DNA from: Paenibacillus yonginensis
GTDB taxonomy: Bacteria > Bacillota > Bacilli > Paenibacillales > Paenibacillaceae
Reading direction: 5' to 3'
DNA length: 64,000 nucleotides
Assembly (NCBI RefSeq): GCF_001685395.1
Contig: NZ_CP014167.1
Coordinates: 2,609,501-2,673,500 of the forward strand
Under the pieces are notes generated by a model, which saw only the letters and a list, made by a program, of their open reading frames with translations, was not told the DNA's origin and ran no database searches. The translations under genes were made by a program, and so were the position numbers. Every line of letters begins with the position of its first letter. Positions within the stretch are counted from its first letter, which is position 1. Positions 17,574-25,205 of the stretch are shown here, one piece after another.

Positions 17574-17677
17574 CGTGGTTCACTTCCTTCATCGACCACG
17601 GCCGAAGCCCAGGCCGTGAAGCCGATTAGCGAGAGAGCAATCAACAGCAGGAGCACGATCATATACAGGTCCATCAT
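17570..17677 (-). CDS. 35-aa membrane peptide encoded upstream of kdpF
   Basis: A short ORF with an excellent ribosome-binding site (AGGAGG, 8-10 nt before two adjacent ATGs). The peptide has one membrane helix (LYMIVLLLLIALSLIGFTAW) and an acidic polar tail (VVDEGSEPR). Its stop codon overlaps the kdpF start by ATGA. Composition, signal strength and overlap argue for real translation as the first cistron of the kdpFABC operon. It may be an extra small subunit or a translational coupler. No function was recognised. Confidence 0.7.
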   Translation of the reverse strand: MMDLYMIVLLLLIALSLIGFTAWASAVVDEGSEPR

Positions 17678-17790
17678 GGGTTTGGTCCTCCTTTTGAATT
17701 TTTAAAAAATGGGCCTTCCGCAAGGGTTTCCTCACTGGCTTAAGGGTATCATCTCCGCCATTAGCATAGGATTAGGACTCCGTCCAAGCG

Positions 17791-17810
17791 ATAAAGATCA
17801 CATTAAGATC
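17791..17810. promoter_or_regulatory. Direct repeat upstream of the kdpFABC unit (putative KdpE site)
   Basis: ATAAAGATC and ATTAAGATC are separated by AC, so the two half-sites are 11 bp (one helical turn) apart. This is the usual geometry for OmpR/KdpE-family dimers. The same arrangement occurs upstream of the alpha/beta-hydrolase-kdpDE unit at 22230-22249. It lies about 115 bp before the 35-aa ORF. Confidence 0.5.
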
Positions 17811-17825
17811 CCGTGGCAGAACGAC

Positions 17826-17859
17826 AAAAAAACCATGTTTCCTGTCGGAAACATGGTTG
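17826..17859 (-). terminator. Terminator downstream of kdpE
   Basis: AACCATGTTTCC pairs with GGAAACATGGTT across a 4-nt loop and is followed by TTTTTTT on the minus strand, just after the kdpE stop. kdpDE and kdpFABC are therefore probably separate transcripts. Confidence 0.88.
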
Positions 17860-17873
17860 GCGCAAACTTCCTG

Positions 17874-18581
17874 TTATTCCTCCGAAATCTGCAGCATCCG
17901 GTAGCCAACCCCGATATGGGTCTGGATAAACTTTTGCTGGGAGGCTGTTTTTTCGATCTTTTTGCGAAGAGTAGCCATAAATACGCGTAAGGCAGGGATA
18001 TCGTACGAATGGCTGCCCCAAATCTCGTTGATGATATAGTTGTACGTCAACACTTTGCCGGAATTTTTGGCCAGCAGACAAAGAAGCTTATATTCGCTTG
18101 GCGTCAGATGGACCTCTTCCCCCGACAACCAGACACAGCCCGCGCCGTAGTCGATCTTCAGGTCTCCGTTGGTGTAAATGGACGAGTCGCCGAGCAGCCT
18201 GGCACTGTCGTTCCGGATTCTTCGCAGGCTCACTCTTAGCCGCGCCAGCAACTCCTCCACGCTGAACGGCTTGGTCAAATAATCATCGGCCCCGGCATCG
18301 AGCGCTTCAATTTTGTCCCGGTCTTCACTCCGGGCGCTGACCACAATAATCGGCAAATTGGACCAGGAGCGCACCTTGCGGATAATTTCTATTCCATCTA
18401 TGTCCGGCAGCCCAAGATCCAGAATCATCAAATCCGGGGTTTTGGACAACGTCTCCATGATGGAAACCTCGCCCGTATGAGCCGTCAAATATTTATAGCC
18501 CTGAGTTTCAAGCGTAGTCGTGATCAACTTCCGGATAGGCTTGTCATCTTCCACGACCAGGATAACCGGCTTGTTATTCAT
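17874..18581 (-). CDS. kdpE: Response regulator KdpE
   Basis: A 235-aa OmpR-family regulator. The receiver domain (about 1-118) has the acidic pocket (VEDDKP), the phospho-acceptor Asp of LMILDLGLPDIDG and the conserved Lys of DDYLTKPF. The C-terminal winged helix (about 135-232, LTPSEYKLLCLLAKNSGKVL) binds DNA. KdpE activates kdpFABC when phosphorylated by KdpD. It overlaps the end of kdpD by 8 bp, is followed by a terminator, and candidate binding repeats lie at 17791-17810 and 22199-22249. Confidence 0.96.
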   Translation of the reverse strand: MNNKPVILVVEDDKPIRKLITTTLETQGYKYLTAHTGEVSIMETLSKTPDLMILDLGLPDIDGIEIIRKVRSWSNLPIIVVSARSEDRDKIEALDAGADDYLTKPFSVEELLARLRVSLRRIRNDSARLLGDSSIYTNGDLKIDYGAGCVWLSGEEVHLTPSEYKLLCLLAKNSGKVLTYNYIINEIWGSHSYDIPALRVFMATLRKKIEKTASQQKFIQTHIGVGYRMLQISEE

Positions 18582-21276
18582 GGATGTTCACCTCTTCCGC
18601 ACGCAAAGTGAAATAAAAAACGCTTCCCCGAGGGGAATGATCCCTGACCCCTATAGTCCCGCCATGAGCCTGGATAATGGTTTGACACAGAGCAAGACCA
18701 AGCCCAAGGCCACGCCTGCCGTCAGCCGAAACGTTGTTTCCCGTATAAAACATTTCAAACAGCCGTTCCTTAACGTCGTCCGGAATGCCCGGCCCATCGT
18801 CCGATACTTCCACAAGGATCGACTCCCCGCTTTTCCGAGCGGAGATTAGAATGACCGATCCCTCCTGCGTATATTTGATGGCATTGTCCACCAGGTTGAT
18901 CAGCACCTGAACCACAAGCCGCGAATCCATCCTCGCCATTAACAGTTCGTCTTCGATTTCAGTCCGGAGGATATGCTTCTCACTGTTCCGGTTGACATGC
19001 CGCAGCGCTTCCATAATGACCTCGTCTATCAGCTCCGCCTGCAGGTTCAGCCTCATTGTGCCGTTATCAATCCGACTGATGGACAGCAGGTTCTCCACCA
19101 GATTGATCAGCCAGATCGAATCGTCATAAATATCGGCATACAGCCCGATCCGCTGCTCTTCGTCCAAAACCCGCGAATTGTTGAGCAGAATCCCCGCGTT
19201 CCCGGATATGCTGGTCAGCGGTGTGCGCAGATCATGCGAAATGGAGCGCAGGAGATTGGCCCGCAGCTGCTCTTGACGGACCTGCATGGTGATTTCTTTC
19301 TGCTGCTCATTCAGCTTTTCTTTTTCCAGGGCAAGCGCGCATTCACCCAACATGGCGATCACCAAACTTTGCTCGAAAGAGCCAAGCACCTCTCCTTCAT
19401 CCATGACAATAGCAGAAACCGCCAGCACCTCTTCTCCGCCCCGCACCGCATGGTAGAGGCACCTGGCTCCAAAGAAGGTGTCTGTTGTTGCGCCTGCTCT
19501 TTTATTGTTGGCAAATACCCAGTTCGCCACAGCTTGTTCGCTTTCGTCCGTATACCGCGAAGGGTCAACCGTCTCTTCTCTATTTGGAAAAACAATAGGG
19601 CTCGCCAGCTTGTTCCGCTCCACCGGATAAAAAACAACCGCCCGGTCCAGCAGTTTAACAAGCTGCCGCGCAGTTCCCTCAATGATCGCTGGCGCATCAC
19701 CGGCCTGCTGCAGTTTGCGGCTAGTCTCCAGCAGGATTTCGGTCCGGTAAGCTTTCTGAGCAGCCTGCCTCGCCTGCTCCCGGACTCGCATCGTTAATGT
19801 GCTTGCCAGAAGAGAGGCCGTCAGCATCACCACAAAGGTGACCAGATTGCCGGAGTCATAGGTTTTAAGAGAATAATAAGGGGTCGTAAAAAAATAATTG
19901 AACACCAGAACACTTAAAAGGGACAAAATCGCACTATAAAATCTTCCTTTAGTAATCGTAGCATTCAAGAGAACGCCGAGCAGATAAAGGGTAATAATGT
20001 TGGCTTCCCTGAAGCCCAGTTCCTTGAACCAAACGCCAAACAGCGTACAGACCAACAGGATGACCAAACTTTTAAGCGAATCTTTGGGCGTTGGCAAAGG
20101 GGCAGTGGCCGGAAATCGAAACTTTTTGCCGCCTTCATTATCGACATATGGAATAATATAGGTTTCGCTATTCGGAATTAACGGAATCAGCCTGTCGACT
20201 ATGGAAGTGTTATAGAAAGCTTTCTTTATGACAGGGGAGCGTCCTATGACGACTTTAGTGACCCGGCTCATTTTCACATATTCGGCAATCTGGACGGATA
20301 TGTCGTCGCCGTACACCGTGGCGATCTGGGCGCCAAGCTGCTCTGCTAGTTTCAGGTTTTCCCTGAGCTGCATTTTTGTCGCCTGATCCGAATTCCGGGC
20401 GTCTCCCGTCTCCCGTTCGGGAGCTTCCACATACAGGGCTGTAAACTGGCCGTGGAACACTTCCGCCATTCTCGCAGCCGTCCGTATGACCTTCTGGTTG
20501 GACGGCGCGGGCGAAAGACAAACCAGGATATGGTCCTTGTACGGATTGTCCTCTTTTTTCGCCTGTTCATTGATGAGCATAGCTATGCGCCTTAGCTGCT
20601 GCGCCGCTGTTTTAAGCGCGATTTCCCTAAGAGGTCTTAACTTCTCAGGCACATAAAGGCCGGAAATATCCTGCCCGTCCTGCACCAGCTCATCCGGACG
20701 CATTCGTCCCTTCCGGTAACGGTCAGCCAGCTCATCGGGGTCGGCGTCCACCAGCTCCACCAGATCGGCACGTTCAAACACGCTGTCCGGTATACGCTCC
20801 TGGACCGATATGCCGGTAATAGAAGCGGCAATATCCGTCAAGCTTTCGATCTGTTGAATATCCAGCGTCGTATAAACATGGATGCCGGCCCGAAGCAGCT
20901 CTTCCACATCCTGATATCTTCTTTTATGCCGGCAGCCCTCGGCGTTTACGTGAGCCAGCTGTTCGAGCAGGATCATATCCGGGTTCCGGCGCAGCGCTGC
21001 GTCCAGATCGAATTCGTAATGTCCTTCTGCTTCTTCTTCCGGTGTGGGCATCCAGATCGGTTCAATCTTGTCGAACCCTGAGGAGGAAGCCATTGGATGG
21101 CCGCCGGCCAGACCAAGCACAACATCCATCCCGTCTCTGGCATCCCTCTGGGCATTGCCGAGCATGGCAGCAGTCTTGGCCGGACCTGGGGTATACCCCA
21201 GAAATATTTTCAGCTTCCCTCGTCTTCTCCCCGCCTGATCAGGTGAATAAGAAGCAGAATTGGAATCCCTAGGCAT
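18574..21276 (-). CDS. kdpD: Sensor histidine kinase KdpD with degenerate N-terminal P-loop
   Basis: A ~900-aa full-length KdpD. The N-terminal KdpD domain is followed by a Usp domain, four membrane helices (about 395-495), a GAF-like region, a phospho-His region (SISHDLRTPLTSISGN) and an HATPase domain with GLGLGLALC. Oddities: Walker A reads GYTPGPAKT, with Ala where Gly is expected before Lys, and Walker B reads LLEQLAH rather than LVDELAH. The Usp domain keeps an Asn-containing loop (CLSPAPSN) and FTALYVE, which resemble the c-di-AMP-binding motif known in Staphylococcus KdpD. Start: ATG 21276, with an in-frame GTG two codons earlier. It is co-transcribed with kdpE. Confidence 0.95.
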   Translation of the reverse strand: MPRDSNSASYSPDQAGRRRGKLKIFLGYTPGPAKTAAMLGNAQRDARDGMDVVLGLAGGHPMASSSGFDKIEPIWMPTPEEEAEGHYEFDLDAALRRNPDMILLEQLAHVNAEGCRHKRRYQDVEELLRAGIHVYTTLDIQQIESLTDIAASITGISVQERIPDSVFERADLVELVDADPDELADRYRKGRMRPDELVQDGQDISGLYVPEKLRPLREIALKTAAQQLRRIAMLINEQAKKEDNPYKDHILVCLSPAPSNQKVIRTAARMAEVFHGQFTALYVEAPERETGDARNSDQATKMQLRENLKLAEQLGAQIATVYGDDISVQIAEYVKMSRVTKVVIGRSPVIKKAFYNTSIVDRLIPLIPNSETYIIPYVDNEGGKKFRFPATAPLPTPKDSLKSLVILLVCTLFGVWFKELGFREANIITLYLLGVLLNATITKGRFYSAILSLLSVLVFNYFFTTPYYSLKTYDSGNLVTFVVMLTASLLASTLTMRVREQARQAAQKAYRTEILLETSRKLQQAGDAPAIIEGTARQLVKLLDRAVVFYPVERNKLASPIVFPNREETVDPSRYTDESEQAVANWVFANNKRAGATTDTFFGARCLYHAVRGGEEVLAVSAIVMDEGEVLGSFEQSLVIAMLGECALALEKEKLNEQQKEITMQVRQEQLRANLLRSISHDLRTPLTSISGNAGILLNNSRVLDEEQRIGLYADIYDDSIWLINLVENLLSISRIDNGTMRLNLQAELIDEVIMEALRHVNRNSEKHILRTEIEDELLMARMDSRLVVQVLINLVDNAIKYTQEGSVILISARKSGESILVEVSDDGPGIPDDVKERLFEMFYTGNNVSADGRRGLGLGLALCQTIIQAHGGTIGVRDHSPRGSVFYFTLRAEEVNIHE

Positions 21277-21325
21277 AAACACAGCCCACTTTCTTAAAGA
21301 GGTAATGTGAAGATGGCGTTTCAGG

Positions 21326-22126
21326 CTATGATTGCGCTACGCTCGTTTCCAGAAAAGACCTGACCACCCGGTTAAAGAGATCAGGCTGACACAAATTGCT
21401 TGGCGGCAAAGAATCCGATATAACGCCAAACTGGGCATTATGAATCCGGGCCGCGAGCGCCTCCATCTTATGAAGCTCGTATTCGGCCGAATCAGCAGCC
21501 AAACAAAGCACAGGTTTGCTGAACAGCTCCATAGAGATCGGAAGATGGGCCAAAGCCATCGCTATTCTTTGTTTATATAATTCCCCGGGCCTTTTATCAA
21601 GCATACTTCTGCGAATCACCTGATAAGCAGCCCTCCATCTCTGGTAGGACAAACGTACGGCGGGAAGAATCCATTCGCTTGGGGCATAATAAGTGACCCA
21701 ACTGCAGTAGGCTGCAGCCAGTTGTATTTTTCTAAGCGCCTCGGAGGTTTCGGCTTCCGGTGTGGTGCTGTCCACGATGACCAGGGCTTTGACCCTGTTC
21801 GGGTAAAGGCCTGCCAAATGCTGAACCAGAATGCCTCCGTAATCAACTCCAACAAACACGGCCTCTCCAATTTGCAGTTCATTAAGAAGGATGATCAAAT
21901 CCGTACACTGCGTATCCAGAATTTCTTCTTTGGATTGTGACAGCTTGCCTGATTTCCCATTGCCGCGCAGGTCACAAGCAATCACACGGTAATCCTTGGA
22001 GAAATATTCCATTTGTTCTTGAAACATCGCATGGGTTAGTCCATGGCCATGAACAAATACGATCGGTACTCCGCTGCCTTTCATTTCATAATAAAGTTTG
22101 GTTCCATTCAGATTGGCAAATGGCAT
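21326..22126 (-). CDS. Alpha/beta-hydrolase fold protein with altered catalytic residues
   Basis: A 266-aa alpha/beta-hydrolase (oxyanion region FVHGHGLTHAMF, then CDLRGNGKSG). The nucleophile elbow reads GVDYGG, so Asp replaces the usual Ser, as in haloalkane dehalogenases. The position of the catalytic His near the C-terminus (SLPPSNLCQPDLFN) has Pro instead. It may be catalytically dead or have an unusual mechanism. The start at 22126 follows GAGGTGAT; the frame is open 13 codons further up. It is 49 bp upstream of kdpD on the same strand with no terminator between, so it is probably the first gene of the kdpDE transcript. Confidence 0.85.
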   Translation of the reverse strand: MPFANLNGTKLYYEMKGSGVPIVFVHGHGLTHAMFQEQMEYFSKDYRVIACDLRGNGKSGKLSQSKEEILDTQCTDLIILLNELQIGEAVFVGVDYGGILVQHLAGLYPNRVKALVIVDSTTPEAETSEALRKIQLAAAYCSWVTYYAPSEWILPAVRLSYQRWRAAYQVIRRSMLDKRPGELYKQRIAMALAHLPISMELFSKPVLCLAADSAEYELHKMEALAARIHNAQFGVISDSLPPSNLCQPDLFNRVVRSFLETSVAQS

Positions 22127-22198
22127 CCTTATCACCTCAATTTTCAAACCTTCAGTAACCGGCACCCTAATTCATCAAGCCAGTATAACACCAAGGAA

Positions 22199-22249
22199 AT
22201 TAAGGTCGTATTCAGCTTCCGCCAAAGACATTAAGATTGTATTAAGATT
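22199..22249. promoter_or_regulatory. Two 11-bp-spaced direct repeats upstream of the hydrolase-kdpDE unit
   Basis: ATTAAGATT, GT, ATTAAGATT lies at 22230-22249. A weaker version, ATTAAGGTC, GT, ATTCAGCTT, lies at 22199-22218. The half-site and spacing match the element at 17791-17810 before kdpFABC. Autoregulation by KdpE is the simplest inference. Confidence 0.5.
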
Positions 22250-22258
22250 ATTGGAAAT

Positions 22259-22300
22259 CAAAAAAAATAGCCTCCGATGACTTAACATCACCAGAGGCCA
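22259..22300 (-). terminator. Terminator of the HesB-like gene
   Basis: On the minus strand GGCCTCTGGTGATG pairs imperfectly with CATCGGAGGC, followed by TATTTTTTT, directly after the stop of the gene at 22310. Confidence 0.8.
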
Positions 22301-22309
22301 TTTTACTGT

Positions 22310-22648
22310 TTAAACCGCCTTGTTCAAATTTTCGCGTCTGTCTTTGATAATCACATGGTCGCTGTAGAGCATCGAGTCGCTGCTGAGACGGAAGCTCGGG
22401 AAGGTTGGATGCCCTTTAAGCCGCAGGGTCTGTTCGAAATAAATTTCCTGCTGGGCATCCACAAGGAAAGAGAAAGCTTCCGAGTCGAGCGGTTTGTCGG
22501 TGGCTCCTGCTTCGCTCAAAAGCAAAATATTGAAGATTCCGCCGGTTGCGCAGCCTTCATTCTCCGTAATCAGTTTAAAATATCCCGGTTGTCCGTTCAG
22601 GGCTTTCTCCAATCTCTCTTTGGCCATCGAATCAAATTCCACTCTCAT
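22310..22648 (-). CDS. HesB/IscA-like iron-sulfur biosynthesis family protein (YqkB-like)
   Basis: A 112-aa protein with the Fe-S biosynthesis (HesB-like) fold. It has an N-terminal helix (MAKERLEKAL) and the core NEGCATGGIFNILLL with one conserved Cys, but lacks the C-terminal Cys-Gly-Cys of true A-type carriers. It resembles Bacillus YqkB, whose role is unclear. The ATG follows AAAGGAG at good spacing. It appears monocistronic, with its own terminator. Confidence 0.8.
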   Translation of the reverse strand: MRVEFDSMAKERLEKALNGQPGYFKLITENEGCATGGIFNILLLSEAGATDKPLDSEAFSFLVDAQQEIYFEQTLRLKGHPTFPSFRLSSDSMLYSDHVIIKDRRENLNKAV

Positions 22649-22783
22649 CGTTATCTTCTCCTTTGATTATCATATTTGATCAGGATCAAGGCTTATTCTA
22701 GTTCGTCACATTATATTGCTTACAATTTAGTTTTACACCATATTATAGACATTGTCAATACATCATTAGCTTATGCTCGAAAA

Positions 22784-22820
22784 AAGAAACAGCTCTGCCC
22801 AATTCATCGGGCAAAGCTGC
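22784..22820 (-). terminator. Terminator of the sensor kinase gene
   Basis: CAGCTTTGCCC and GGGCAGAGCTG form a near-perfect stem on the minus strand and are followed by TTTCTTTTTT, just past the stop at 22836. Confidence 0.82.
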
Positions 22821-22835
22821 ACATAAACAAAAGAA

Positions 22836-24641
22836 TCATCCCATAGCCGCGCGGTCATCCTGAAGACTTACCGGCTCCTTAGAAACAAGCTCTTTAGGGG
22901 TTAAAGGAATTTCAATGGTGAAGCAGGTCAGCTCGTCCGTGCTCTCAAGCAGCACACGTCCGTTGTAGGAAGCCGCAATTTGCTTGACAATAGCCAGCCC
23001 CAGCCCGCTGTTGCTTTTCTTCGGTTTGGTCGAGAAGCCATGCTCGAAGATTTGCTCGCGGATTTCCTCCGGGATCGCCTCTCCATTGTTCAGCACCTGC
23101 ATGATCAGCGTTTTCCGCTCCACGTAAGCCAGCATGGTTACGCGGCGTTTGCTCTCCTCCAAATCCTGAACGGCGTAGAAGGCGTTGTCGATCAAATTTC
23201 CTGCGACCCGCACCAGGTTCGTTATTTTCACGATGTCGAGATGGAGCTGGGCAAAATGAGTGAAGCGGTATTCGAAATGAATTTTTCGTTCCAAAGCCTG
23301 CGCCAGCTTGGCTTGAATCAGGCCGTTAAAGGCCGGAATCGGGATGTCGATAATCTCATTTAAAGATTTGTCGATATGGGACAAGTTTTGCAAATACCGC
23401 TCCAGCTCATTGTATTTCTTGATCTTGGCCAAACCCGACATCGCAAAGATATGATTAATAAAATCATGCCGGTATTCCTTGACGGTTCTGAACAAACTTT
23501 CAATATTCTGCAGGTACATCTGCTGCACATCGTCCACGAGCTCTGTCTGCTTGCGAATGTAGCGGACGACAGCAACCAGCATAAGCGCACCGATCAGCAC
23601 AAAGATCAAACCAACGATGGAAATGCGGATTTCCTTGTGGATCAAATCCGAAGTCATTTTGTCCATATCCGAAGTCACAATAATGAGCATCCGGTCAAAA
23701 CCTTTATTGACATTGTCTTCAAGCGTAATCGGAGAGTACGTGCGCAGCACCATGCGCCCGTTAATCTCCATGACTTCATGGACCTTCTTCATTTGGTCAA
23801 AAGCCTGCTGCGCCAACTTCTGATCCTGTGGCGAGGTGTAAGTATAATCCCCGTACAGAACCATACGTTCCGAATGCCATTCCGGATTGGCAGGATTCGG
23901 GGCTTTCCATTCCCCCTGCAAGATTTTATCGTTCAGGATGCCAACCTCCAGCACCAGCGGGTTGTTTCTCTCCTGGTCGGCAATGTTAAATTCAACGCCC
24001 GCCTGATCATGAAACCGATTTATTATATCTTCGGAAATATAAGGATCGATCAGATAATCGGTTGTTCCGTCATTATAATACCCCCATTTGCTGATCCGGG
24101 TCGGATCCGAAGTGGAGGTATCGTAAGGGCCGGCCCAAAAATGCGGCAGATTCTCGCCAAAGTTCTCAATCGGCGTCGCATCGTGTTTATCCATCAATTC
24201 GGAGAAGACGGTGTTCCATTTACCGCTGCCCCACTTCTCCGTCGTCAACCCGATTTCTTTGGGATCCGTGGATTTGACTCCGACAAAATTGTTCTGGTCC
24301 TTCAAATATTTAAACAAGGTCAGGCCTTCGATCCCCAATTTATTTTTAACTTCAATCAGCTGTTCGTTGGTGACGTCCTCCAGTTTATGCGGCAGCATGC
24401 CCTGAGCGCTTATGGAAGCCATGCGGAGCTTGTCCGCCAGAACCTCCTCGAACAGCATTTCCCCTTTTTGCGTGATTTCCAGAGAAGATTTAATATGGGA
24501 AGTCATGATTTCTATATTTTGCTTCTGGCCGTCCAGCAGCGTATTTCTCATGGTGTAATAATAGATACCGTTCAGCAGAAGCAGCAGCACCGCCGTGGCC
24601 AAAATATACGTGATCATTAACTTTCTAAACCTTAAATTCAT
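22836..24641 (-). CDS. Orphan membrane sensor histidine kinase (Spo0B/AgrC-like H-box)
   Basis: A 601-aa protein. A membrane helix (about 8-28) and a second near residue 345 enclose a large extracytoplasmic sensor domain of ~310 residues. The cytoplasmic part has a phospho-His region with YRHDFINHIF, the Spo0B/CitA/AgrC style rather than the classic HDLRTPL, and an HATPase domain (NLIDNAFYAV, then SGLGLAIVKQI). No response regulator is adjacent, so its partner is elsewhere or it acts in a phosphorelay. GAGGAG lies upstream of the ATG. The signal is unknown. Confidence 0.88.
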   Translation of the reverse strand: MNLRFRKLMITYILATAVLLLLLNGIYYYTMRNTLLDGQKQNIEIMTSHIKSSLEITQKGEMLFEEVLADKLRMASISAQGMLPHKLEDVTNEQLIEVKNKLGIEGLTLFKYLKDQNNFVGVKSTDPKEIGLTTEKWGSGKWNTVFSELMDKHDATPIENFGENLPHFWAGPYDTSTSDPTRISKWGYYNDGTTDYLIDPYISEDIINRFHDQAGVEFNIADQERNNPLVLEVGILNDKILQGEWKAPNPANPEWHSERMVLYGDYTYTSPQDQKLAQQAFDQMKKVHEVMEINGRMVLRTYSPITLEDNVNKGFDRMLIIVTSDMDKMTSDLIHKEIRISIVGLIFVLIGALMLVAVVRYIRKQTELVDDVQQMYLQNIESLFRTVKEYRHDFINHIFAMSGLAKIKKYNELERYLQNLSHIDKSLNEIIDIPIPAFNGLIQAKLAQALERKIHFEYRFTHFAQLHLDIVKITNLVRVAGNLIDNAFYAVQDLEESKRRVTMLAYVERKTLIMQVLNNGEAIPEEIREQIFEHGFSTKPKKSNSGLGLAIVKQIAASYNGRVLLESTDELTCFTIEIPLTPKELVSKEPVSLQDDRAAMG

Positions 24642-24803
24642 TAAGACGATTCTCCTCTGGTGTTTACCTATAAAATGCTTGTATCTCCATCATACAAAAT
24701 CTCTGTCATAATGACACGGTAATTTTATAGAATTGGTTATTTTTTCGAAGAACCAAAAGAAAAATAACTACTAAATTTAGGATAAATAAACAGATAGACC
24801 TTT

Positions 24804-24846
24804 TGAAAGAAAACCGGCCTTCCTCAGAAGACCGGTTTTCTTTTCA
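24804..24846. terminator. Hairpin terminator beside DUF2264 remnant
   Basis: GAAAACCGG and CCGGTTTTC form the stem, with an internal CTT/AAG helix and A/T-rich flanks on both sides. It would end transcription of the decayed gene to its right. Confidence 0.75.
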
Positions 24847-24849
24847 AAT

Positions 24850-25143
24850 ATAGGTTTATTCGTTCCTGAAGTCCAGGCTCCCAGACAGTAAAATTTCCCG
24901 TCTGGGCTTGGGAGAAGGGTTCTCGGATACAGCAGATTGGTGTTGGCATGGGGCCGTACCAGCTGCGGGATACTCCCCGGGCCGGCTTCCCCGTTAATTC
25001 GCACGATGCCGCTTGTTCCGCCAGTCCCGCTCTTCGCTGTAGTAGGGCTTCAGCGGTTCGATAATCAGCAGCAGCGCCTGCTGTAGATTCTGTTTGGTCT
25101 GCGGCGGATTGTCCGCTACGGCTGGTTTGACGGTCCCATGCAT
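24850..25143 (-). pseudogene. DUF2264 family gene remnant
   Basis: An ATG at 25143 behind GGGAGG opens a 49-codon frame (NPPQTKQNLQQALLLIIEPL, then KPYYSE) that matches the start of DUF2264 proteins, then stops at 24994. In another frame downstream, a stretch (VRPHANTNLLYPRTLLPSP) looks like a C-terminal piece of the same family. Most of the middle is missing, so this is an internally deleted relic. DUF2264 genes often sit beside GH88/GH105 and YesM genes in pectin and glycan loci, and a GH88 gene is next door. The family assignment is from memory of the N-terminal motif. Confidence 0.55.
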
Positions 25144-25205
25144 CTTAGCATCCTCCCAGTGGTTTGACTCGCCTGTGTCCCTCAGACTGATTCATAGCCA
25201 ATAAA

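Noticed and set aside
17678-17825. A c-di-AMP (ydaO) riboswitch upstream of the kdp structural genes, as known in some Firmicutes.
   Set aside because: The conserved core blocks of that aptamer could not be found in the leader; only short hairpins and the direct repeat are present.
23376-24620. A 414-aa + strand ORF opposite the sensor kinase.
   Set aside because: Antisense shadow of a kinase whose motifs are clear; no ribosome-binding site.
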